Origin: Pollutimonas subterranea
Lineage (GTDB): Bacteria; Pseudomonadota; Gammaproteobacteria; Burkholderiales; Burkholderiaceae_B
Reading direction: 5' to 3'
DNA: 64,000 nucleotides
NCBI RefSeq assembly: GCF_002849655.1
Contig: NZ_PDNW01000017.1
Span: forward strand, 24,446-88,445
Shown piece after piece: positions 58,594-64,000 of this stretch. Position 1 is the stretch's first letter. The number at the start of each line of letters is the position of its first letter. The notes below the pieces were generated by a model. It searched no databases and was not told where the DNA came from. It saw only the letters and a list, made by a program, of their open reading frames with translations. The position numbers and the translations under genes are program-made.

Positions 58594-58893
58594 AATCAGG
58601 TCCTTTTGGGACTATCGCTGCTTATCGAAAAGCCACCGTAACGTATTGATTTATAGGTAAATATGTTGCGGTGACTATCGGTAGCTATCGCTGACCAGCA
58701 AAACAAGTTGACGATAGAAGTGGCGGTAGGAACCGGTGGCCCGATTAAGACCCTGCCGTTCACTATTCAGACCAAATCGGTCTTTGACGGTAAAACGCTC
58801 CTCTGGAAAGCTTATTTTATGCGGCTTTCCGGGCATCAGCAGGTCTCCTGACCCCTGACGGTAAAAAGCCGTCATAAACAGGAGAAAACCTCG

Positions 58894-60150
58894 ATGCTTA
58901 CTGACACCGCACTACGCAATCTCAAGCCTAAGGCCAAGATTTATAAGGCTTCTGACCGCGACGGGATGTACGTCACGGTATCGCCCACCGGTACCATCAC
59001 CTTCCGCTACGATTACCGTCTCAACGGCCGCCGCGAGACGCTGACCATCGGCCGCTATGGGCCAGCGGGCATTTCGCTGGCGCTGGCTCGCGAAAAGCTA
59101 ATTGACGCTAAGAAAACCGTCGCCAAAGGCACGTCCCCGGCGCTGGAGAAGCAGCGCGAGAAGCGCCGGCTGACCGCCGCCAAGACCTTCGGTGACATGA
59201 CCGAAAAGTGGCTGGCCGGTGCGCGGATGGCCGACAGCACCAAGGCGATGCGCAAGCACATCATTGCTCGGGACATCCTGCCGGCCTTTCAGAATCGGAA
59301 GCTCAATGAAATCACCGCCGGTGACCTGCGCGCCCTTTGCAACAAGGTGAAGGATCGTGGTGCCCCCGCCACAGGGGTCCACATTCGAGACATCGTGAAA
59401 CAGGTCTACAGCTTCGCCATTCTGCACGGCGAGAAGGTGGATAACCCGGGCAACGACGTGAGCGCTGCGTCGATTGCGACCTTCGTGCCTAAGGATCGCG
59501 CCTTGTCGCCGCTGGAGATTCGGCTGATGGCCCGACAGATGGAGTCGGTGGCGACCTATCCGACCATTCGGTTGGCGTTGCGCATGATTCTGCTCACGCT
59601 GGTGCGCAAAAGCGAACTGATCAAAGCCACCTGGGATGAAGTCGATTTTGAGAACGCGGTCTGGACGATCTCCAAGGAACGGATGAAAGGGCGCAATCCG
59701 CATGTGGTCTATTTGTCGCGTCAGGCGCTCGACATTTTCGTTGCGCTGCATACGTGCGCGGCCGGCTCCAAGTTCGTGCTGCCGTCGCGCTATGACTCTG
59801 ACCGCTGCATGTCCCAGGCGACCTTGAACCGGATCACGCAGATCGTGGCGGAGCGGGCCAAGGCCGCCGGTTTGCCGCTGGAGCCGTTCACCGTCCATGA
59901 CCTGCGCCGCACCGGTTCGACGCTGCTGAACGAGGTCGGCTTTAACCGCGACTGGATCGAGAAGAGCCTGGCGCACGAGGACGGCCGTTCCTCGCGTTCG
60001 ATCTACAACAAGGCCGAGTACGCCGAGCAGCGGCGCCACATGCTGCAAGAGTGGGCCAACATGGTTGATGCCTGGATTGACGGGGAGAGCTACGTGCCGG
60101 CATTGACGCCGGCGAACGCGGGGGTGCCGACGTTGAGCGCAACAGCGTAA
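58894..60150 (+). CDS. int: Tyrosine integrase, P4/DUF4102 type
   Basis: A 418-residue integrase. The DUF4102 arm-binding domain is at about 1-90 (LTDTALRNLKPKAKIYKASD, IGRYGPAGISLALAREK), the core-binding domain about 100-190, then the catalytic domain with LTLVRKSELIKATW (first arginine), VHDLRRTGSTLLNEVGF (H-x-x-R), LAHED and SIYNKAEY (nucleophile tyrosine near 385). A GGAG site precedes the ATG. All key residues are present, so it should be active. It points away from att2 into the element and probably recombines the guaA cores. Confidence 0.93.
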   Translation: MLTDTALRNLKPKAKIYKASDRDGMYVTVSPTGTITFRYDYRLNGRRETLTIGRYGPAGISLALAREKLIDAKKTVAKGTSPALEKQREKRRLTAAKTFGDMTEKWLAGARMADSTKAMRKHIIARDILPAFQNRKLNEITAGDLRALCNKVKDRGAPATGVHIRDIVKQVYSFAILHGEKVDNPGNDVSAASIATFVPKDRALSPLEIRLMARQMESVATYPTIRLALRMILLTLVRKSELIKATWDEVDFENAVWTISKERMKGRNPHVVYLSRQALDIFVALHTCAAGSKFVLPSRYDSDRCMSQATLNRITQIVAERAKAAGLPLEPFTVHDLRRTGSTLLNEVGFNRDWIEKSLAHEDGRSSRSIYNKAEYAEQRRHMLQEWANMVDAWIDGESYVPALTPANAGVPTLSATA

Positions 60151-60157
60151 TACGACG

Positions 60158-60183
60158 ACAAGGTTGTCACTTGACAACCTTGT
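60158..60183. promoter_or_regulatory. Perfect 12-bp-arm palindrome over a promoter
   Basis: ACAAGGTTGTCA-CT-TGACAACCTTGT overlaps a TTGACA (60171-60176) that is 17 bases from CATACT (60194-60199). This promoter would drive the two-gene unit starting at 60211. A repressor bound here would shut it off, as in autoregulated toxin-antitoxin operons. Confidence 0.65.
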
Positions 60184-60210
60184 TGATCATCCTCATACTG
60201 GAGACTATAG

Positions 60211-60486
60211 ATGGCCCGTTCCCTTCATTCGAAGAAAGAGGTCGAGGAAGCTCTCAGGTACGCCGAAGGGCAGGGTTGGCGCGTTGAAGTTCGCGGCGGC
60301 CATGCCTGGGGGCGGATTTATTGTCCGTACAACGATGAAGAATGTCGCTGTGGCGAATTCTGCATTACTAGCGTCTGGAGCACACCGAAGAACCCCGGTA
60401 ACCATGCACGCGCCTTGCGGCGTGTTGTGGACAATTGCACCATGCACCGCAAGCTATTCGAAGCTGACGACGGTGCCAAGGAGTAG
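60211..60486 (+). CDS. Small HicA-like protein, candidate toxin
   Basis: A 91-residue protein: SKKEVEEALRYAEGQGWRVE, then GGHAWGRIYCPYN and WSTPKNPGNHARALRRVV. The central G-x-H strand and final N-P-x-H-A-R-x-L-R-R helix resemble the double-stranded-RNA-binding fold of HicA mRNA interferases, though a C-x-C pair (ECRCGEF) is unusual. The downstream gene starts four bases after its stop and encodes a DNA-binding protein. Family assignment is tentative; it could be another small nucleic-acid-binding protein. Confidence 0.6.
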   Translation: MARSLHSKKEVEEALRYAEGQGWRVEVRGGHAWGRIYCPYNDEECRCGEFCITSVWSTPKNPGNHARALRRVVDNCTMHRKLFEADDGAKE

Positions 60487-60490
60487 CGTG

Positions 60491-61015
60491 ATGGAATATA
60501 CCTTTACCCTGAAATATCAGCTCACTGACGATGACCGCAACTCAGATGCGTTGATCGAGCGCCTGGGCGTAGCGGGCTGCGACGATGCCCTGATTGGCAT
60601 CGGGCAGCCGGGGCGCTTGGCGCTGGAGTTCACCCGCGAAGCCGCCGATGCTGGCGCGGCGGTGCGCAGCGCGCTGGCCGACGTGCGCCGCGCTGCGCCG
60701 TCGGCACGACTGATTGAGGTCACGCCGGATTTGGTGGGGCTGACGGATGTGGCCGACATCGTAGGCGTGTCGCGGCAGAACATGCGCAAGCTGATGCTGG
60801 CTCATCCGGGAACTTTCCCGGCACCGGTGCATGAGGGCAGTGCGTCGATCTGGCATTTGGCCGATGTGTTGACCTGGTTGCAGGCCAAGGGCAGCTATTC
60901 GCTGGCCGAGAACGTACTGGACGTGGCGCGCGAGGCCTTGCTGGTCAACCTGGCAAAAGAAGGGCGGCGGTTGCCGCGCTCGGTTTCCACAGAGCTGGAA
61001 GCTTTGGTTCAATAG
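60491..61015 (+). CDS. HicB-like DNA-binding protein, candidate antitoxin/repressor
   Basis: A 174-residue protein. Residues 1-75 form a small alpha/beta module (MEYTFTLKYQLTDDDRNSD, LALEFTREAADAGAAVRSAL) resembling the partial RNase H fold of HicB. Residues 80-130 are a helix-turn-helix (GLTDVADIVGVSRQNMRKLM...FPAPVHEGSASIWHLADVLTWL), like AlpA/MerR heads. It is the likely repressor for the palindrome upstream. The frame is open back to 60164, but ATG 60491 follows the partner stop by four bases. Confidence 0.65.
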   Translation: MEYTFTLKYQLTDDDRNSDALIERLGVAGCDDALIGIGQPGRLALEFTREAADAGAAVRSALADVRRAAPSARLIEVTPDLVGLTDVADIVGVSRQNMRKLMLAHPGTFPAPVHEGSASIWHLADVLTWLQAKGSYSLAENVLDVAREALLVNLAKEGRRLPRSVSTELEALVQ

Positions 61016-61031
61016 CATCGAGAGAGGCCGC

Positions 61032-61125
61032 AACGTGTTGAAGCGCTGCTAGAACTCGCCTCGACGTTCCATTTCGTCGATGGTTGTTTCGGCCAATGGG
61101 ATGATCTGGCGCAGTTCCTAGTGGT
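61032..61125 (-). pseudogene. Fossil fragment of an AlpA-type regulator
   Basis: About 90 bases match the DNA-binding part of the intact AlpA gene at 61285-61674. The remnant reads ELRQIIPLAETTIDEMERRGEF flanked by stop codons, against ELRQIVPLAETTIYEMERRGEF in the live gene. It is an older duplicate or a trace of another element. Confidence 0.75.
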
Positions 61126-61129
61126 GTAT

Positions 61130-61201
61130 GGTTTATCTTTGCCATAAAAAGATCACTGTAAGTGATCAAACTGTTCATTTTTCGAACCATGGCGATAAAC
61201 C
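61130..61201. repeat. Nested inverted repeats, possible regulatory or recombination site
   Basis: GGTTTATC...GCCAT (61130-61145) is mirrored by ATGGCGATAAACC (61189-61201). Between them is a perfect palindrome GATCACT-GTA-AGTGATC (61151-61167). It lies between the AlpA fossil and the AlpA gene; the remaining bases to 61284 show no gene. Confidence 0.55.
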
Positions 61202-61284
61202 TGTTCGAGCATGACTTGCCACGGGTTGTCGGTGGATACGCGAAGAGTCACGATCTAACATAAGAGTTGGTAAAAGGGATGGTT

Positions 61285-61674
61285 TTACGGTGCGTTTTTG
61301 ACGGGACGCGTTTTACGTTGCCGGACATCCGGCCCTGTCGAGCGACGTGTTAGTCCCACGCGTGAGGCTTGCTTACGCGTTTCTATCCAAGCGTGCACCT
61401 CGTCCAAGTCCCAGACGACGCAACGCGGCGTTAGGTTGAAGCGGCGTGGGAACTCGCCTCGGCGCTCCATTTCGTAGATGGTCGTTTCGGCTAAAGGGAC
61501 GATTTGGCGCAGTTCCTGGCGGCGGATGGTGCGACGAAAGGGTAAAACTCCGCCCTTTGGAAACTGGGGCAGCTCGCCGTAGGCGTCAGAGTCGGGCAAC
61601 GGCATCGATGCCGGGCAGGGCGATGCTTCGGTGCCCTGGCTTTGGCTGCTTTTCTGGAATGGTTGATTGTCCAT
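61285..61674 (-). CDS. AlpA-family regulator
   Basis: A 129-residue protein with a Ser/Pro-rich leader and an AlpA-type winged helix at about 55-110 (FRRTIRRQELRQIVPLAETTIYEMERRGEFPRRF in pieces, then CVVWDLDEVHAWIETRKQ), ending in a basic tail. AlpA proteins act as activators or directionality factors of P4-type integrases, so it probably controls excision of this element. ATG 61674 has GGAG six bases before it; the frame is open to 61719. Confidence 0.85.
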   Translation of the reverse strand: MDNQPFQKSSQSQGTEASPCPASMPLPDSDAYGELPQFPKGGVLPFRRTIRRQELRQIVPLAETTIYEMERRGEFPRRFNLTPRCVVWDLDEVHAWIETRKQASRVGLTRRSTGPDVRQRKTRPVKNAP

Positions 61675-61735
61675 GTCGCACTCCGTGAATATGTGGCGCT
61701 GCATGTTTTTCTGTTGCACGGAGCAATGGTAGCGT

Positions 61736-61807
61736 TCATCGACTATCGCTGAAACTCGCTGTAGCGTAGCGGGGCGTAATCGGCACCCATTGGTTAGGGT
61801 TGATCAT
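61736..61807 (-). CDS. Possible 23-residue peptide upstream of alpA
   Basis: A start with a strong ribosome site (GAGGAGAAG) begins MINPNQWVPITPRYATASFS and ends 62 bases before alpA. It could be a leader peptide or an AlpA N-terminal remnant. The larger open frame around it (61736-62164) has no coding character. Confidence 0.35.
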   Translation of the reverse strand: MINPNQWVPITPRYATASFSDSR

Positions 61808-61998
61808 GATCTTCTCCTCGTTATTGCGCGGTTTTGAAAACGTGTATTGCAGAAGAACGTCACATGAGCCATTGACTCGGATAGTTTGCGTTTTGGAGGC
61901 TTGTTGGGTGCTGGTGGGCATAACTCTAGGTTGATATGAATAAGATCGTGGAGGTTGTTGCATGCTTTTGAGGTGTCTGGGATGATTTTCCGTCCCCC

Positions 61999-62135
61999 TT
62001 TTCCACACCTTTACCCCAGGAGCACGATGAGGACGAGAGGACAACGAGCACACCGAGCACTTTGAGCACCGCAATTTTCCATTAAGTATCTGATATATAG
62101 GTGTTTTTGTAGAATAAATGTGCGGAATCGTGCGG
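61999..62135. other. Candidate replication origin (iterons, DnaA-box-like site, AT-rich DNA)
   Basis: TTTTCCACA (61999-62007) fits a relaxed DnaA box. GAGCAC occurs at 62030 and then at 62046, 62055 and 62064 with an exact 9-base period. An AT-rich stretch and a GTGCGG pair (62120, 62130) follow. The region lies in a 490-base divergent gap before an unknown gene at 62298. An origin function is inference; operator repeats are the alternative. The rest of the gap (61808-61998, 62136-62297) shows nothing recognisable. Confidence 0.4.
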
Positions 62136-62297
62136 TTTAAAATTGTTTTAGTGTGTGCTATCATGCGTCTTAAACGGTGTTGAACACTCGTTTCGGCTAC
62201 TTGAACATCGGCTATATGATGCGTACTGAATCGTTGGTTTCCTGAGCGATGTAGGCGACACTTTCTTCATCGAAACTTTCTAAATGAGGTAAGCGTC

Positions 62298-63056
62298 ATG
62301 GCCACAGCAAAGCAGGCGAGTAGCAAGCGGCTCAAGATGTCAGAGCGTGCAGAGCAGCAGTTGCAAGTGCTTTTCCCTGAAATGGCCCAGCAATGGCTTT
62401 GGAAGAGGAAGACCAATGATGGGTTCACAACGCTGCCGCGAACACTGCCTATTGTTATGCAAGCAATAGATCATCAATCCAAAGGACAGCCTGCGGGCCA
62501 TACCCTTTTTTGTCTATGGGCACGCTCGCCAGACCATCCTTTGGTCACCATTGAACACCCGGCAACTTTTGCCAGCGAAGCGGGATTTGATGGGGTGCGA
62601 GCGGTGGATACGTGGCGCCGGCGCATGAAAACCTTGCAGAGGCTTGGTTTCATTGAGCCAAAAAAGGGGCCTTCAGGGGATTTCCATTATGTCTTGCTTT
62701 TGAATCCAAACATGGCGGTTGAGTGGATGCGGAAACAGGGCATGGTGCAGGCCGACTTGTACGCTCGCTTTCTCGCTCGAATCACTGAAATCGGTGGTTA
62801 CGGGGACATTGAGACCATTCATGCCTATTGGGCCAGTGAGGCAGAGGCGGCAACGGCGAATGACAGTGGCAATGCTGCGGCACCCTCTGTAGCGACTGAA
62901 AGCCCAGCGAGTGCGCCATTGCCTCCTGAAACCCCGGCACCTTCGCCACCGCCACCGCCCCCGGTCTCGGTCCCAGGCTCAACCCCAGCGGCGAGTACGC
63001 ATCCTTCTACCGTTGCGCAGAAGACGCCTCGACGCAGGCGTACGCAAGGGGTATGA
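62298..63056 (+). CDS. Unknown element protein, possible replication or regulatory protein
   Basis: A 252-residue protein I do not recognise. Residues 1-150 are globular and may include winged-helix units (TTLPRTLPIVMQAIDHQSKG; GVRAVDTWRRRMKTLQRLGFIEPKKGP has the look of a helix plus wing). Residues 185-245 are a Pro/Ala/Ser-rich tail with PSPPPPPPVSV, ending in a basic PRRRRT. No signal peptide or membrane helix. Following iteron-like repeats, it could be an initiator; this is only suggested by context. Confidence 0.6.
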   Translation: MATAKQASSKRLKMSERAEQQLQVLFPEMAQQWLWKRKTNDGFTTLPRTLPIVMQAIDHQSKGQPAGHTLFCLWARSPDHPLVTIEHPATFASEAGFDGVRAVDTWRRRMKTLQRLGFIEPKKGPSGDFHYVLLLNPNMAVEWMRKQGMVQADLYARFLARITEIGGYGDIETIHAYWASEAEAATANDSGNAAAPSVATESPASAPLPPETPAPSPPPPPPVSVPGSTPAASTHPSTVAQKTPRRRRTQGV

Positions 63057-63057
63057 G

Positions 63058-63285
63058 ATGTGGCGCTTGCCCAAATCCAAAAGGGGGCGTGAGGCTGAAC
63101 GAGACAGTCCCTACTGTGCATTCGACGATGATCGGTATCGGTTTTGGGCATTGCTCGTCCGAGATGTCAGGGGTGTGCTGTGCACGCTTTGCTGGGCAGT
63201 AGCAATGGTATTGGGTGCGTTACATGGTTGGCCTATTACCTCGTCGTTTTTTAGGGTCGTGCTAACGAATGTTGGCACTCTGTAA
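63058..63285 (+). CDS. Small putative membrane protein
   Basis: A 75-residue frame whose ATG lies one base after the previous stop (TGAGATG), suggesting coupling. A basic N-terminus (WRLPKSKRGREAERD) precedes a hydrophobic segment at about 36-60 (GVLCTLCWAVAMVLGALHG). No family is recognised. The 108 bases after it hold no gene. Confidence 0.45.
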   Translation: MWRLPKSKRGREAERDSPYCAFDDDRYRFWALLVRDVRGVLCTLCWAVAMVLGALHGWPITSSFFRVVLTNVGTL

Positions 63286-63393
63286 GGCTGTCGTTGTGGT
63301 TTCGACAGACTGGCAGCCAATCCCAGTTTTTATAAGCTGCAATAGCAAAGAGCTTACTTGCGGTTAGCCTGTGTAGGTAGCTTGAGTGAAATT

Positions 63394-63673
63394 TTAGGCA
63401 TTACCCGACGCTATTTCTGCTTTAAGTCTGGCAATAGTGGGCTCGCCCCAGTCACGCCTATGTTTTATGACTACCCGACCCCCATTGCCTATACGTTCGG
63501 CCAGCTCAGCAAGTGTTTGCGCGTGACCGCTAGGCCATTTGTTGGCCAATGCGAGTGCTTCAACAGCGCTATATGTGAGCGGCTCGCCCGCTGCATGCAG
63601 TGCCTTAAAAAGCTCTTTTGCCCTAGCCTCATCCAAAGGATGAGCAAGGCCAGTTGCAACATTGACGATTGAA
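63394..63673 (-). CDS. DUF1889/YoaC-like protein, apparently 5'-truncated by an IS21 element
   Basis: The frame encodes EARAKELFKALHAAGEPLTYSAV, then ANKWPSGHAQTLAELAERI and GGRVVIKHRRDW, which resembles the small DUF1889 (YoaC) domain. It is open up to the IS21 tip at 63674 without an ATG; TTG at 63636 is the only usable start inside. The native start was probably displaced by the insertion. Function unknown; the similarity is by eye. Confidence 0.45.
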
Positions 63674-64000
63674 TGTTAATGGCCAATTAAAATGACCCAC
63701 TAATGGCCAATAGTTTTGACCCACCTGACGGTGGCTGCAAAGCCATGAAACGTGTAGCGTTCCTGCCATATAAAAGACAACGGGAGCGCGTCAGTGAAGG
63801 AGTGGGTAGTGATACACAAGATCAAAGGGCTGTATGACCGGGGCAAGGGGCTGTCGATCCGTGCCATTAGTCGGGAACTGAGCATCTCGCGCAATACGGT
63901 GCGTAAGTATTTGCAGTTGGAAGAGAAGCAAATCAGCGCCTACAAGGATGACGGGTCGCGCCACAAGCACCTGGACGCGCATCGGGATTTTCTGATCCAC
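63674..64000 (+). mobile_element. Left end of an IS21-family element
   Basis: The tip TGTTAATGGCCAATTAAAATGACCC is followed by a second related repeat (CTAATGGCCAATAGTTTTGACCC), the multiple terminal repeats typical of IS21. istA starts 120 bases in. The element continues past the window. Confidence 0.75.
63794..64000 (+). CDS. istA: IS21-family transposase IstA, 5' part
   Basis: The first 69 codons from a GTG (VKEWVVIHKIKGLYDRGKGL) carry the IstA helix-turn-helix SIRAISRELSISRNTVRKYL, then a charged linker, and run off the window. IstA is the DDE transposase that acts with the ATPase IstB. The GTG is the first start after the stop in this frame. Confidence 0.8.
   Translation, partial: MKEWVVIHKIKGLYDRGKGLSIRAISRELSISRNTVRKYLQLEEKQISAYKDDGSRHKHLDAHRDFLIH

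Noticed and set aside
58675..58875. A 66-codon minus-strand frame just before the integrase
   Set aside because: No ribosome site, no family resemblance, and it sits in a region with short repeats next to att2.
62030..62069. The GAGCAC repeats as a CRISPR array
   Set aside because: Units are only nine bases apart, with no spacers of normal length and no cas genes.
61736..62164. A 142-codon minus-strand frame in the alpA upstream gap
   Set aside because: The composition is not protein-like, and it covers the AT-rich repeat region. Only the last 23 codons have a good ribosome site.

Overview
The window looks like chromosome from a betaproteobacterium of the Alcaligenaceae (Bordetella/Pusillimonas type). 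Pointers are a Bug-family solute receptor, an RpfE-type gene beside recJ, gene order recJ / lolC-lolD / tatD, a long single-chain PurL, and GC-rich codon use. No rRNA, tRNA or CRISPR array was recognised. The genus is inferred from gene content only.

Bases 1-41,841 are ordinary chromosome. In order they hold: the end of a YhaN-like ATPase; an AEC carrier; a NitT/TauT-type ABC importer with two receptors; a hemerythrin; an NSS transporter; a serine acetyltransferase; two DMT exporters; an HxlR regulator divergent from a SnoaL-VOC fusion; a bile-acid-type symporter; recJ and its RpfE-like neighbour; lolC-lolD-tatD; a Bug/DUF3237/flavin monooxygenase cluster with a divergent MarR; comEC; a complete branched-chain 2-oxoacid dehydrogenase operon (bkdA1-bkdA2-bkdB-lpdV) with a trailing alpha/beta hydrolase; a PHP phosphatase and greB; then purL, guaB and guaA, with a hydrolase and an MFS gene between the last two.

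From the last codons of guaA onward the window is accessory DNA. The guaA 3' end, which encodes I-E-W-E-stop, recurs at 58,579-58,593, a few hundred bases before a P4-type tyrosine integrase. The best reading is a tandem at the guaA hotspot. The first unit (41,842-58,578) has attachment sites but no integrase, as in a cis-mobilisable element. The second unit starts with the integrase and runs off the window.

The first unit contains an orphan antitoxin, an IS66 element whose two ends lie in unrelated sequence, broken IS110 and IS3 elements, an AbiE-type toxin-antitoxin pair, an unusual purC, and a complete tetrathionate respiration locus (ttrS-ttrR-ttrB-ttrC-ttrA, all on the minus strand). A ~208-bp repeat brackets the ttr block together with a wrecked toxin-antitoxin pair.

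The second unit carries the integrase, a HicA/HicB-like pair under a promoter overlapped by a perfect palindrome, an AlpA regulator plus the fossil of another, a possible replication origin (9-bp iterons and a DnaA-box-like site before an unknown gene), and an IS21-family element entering at the right edge.
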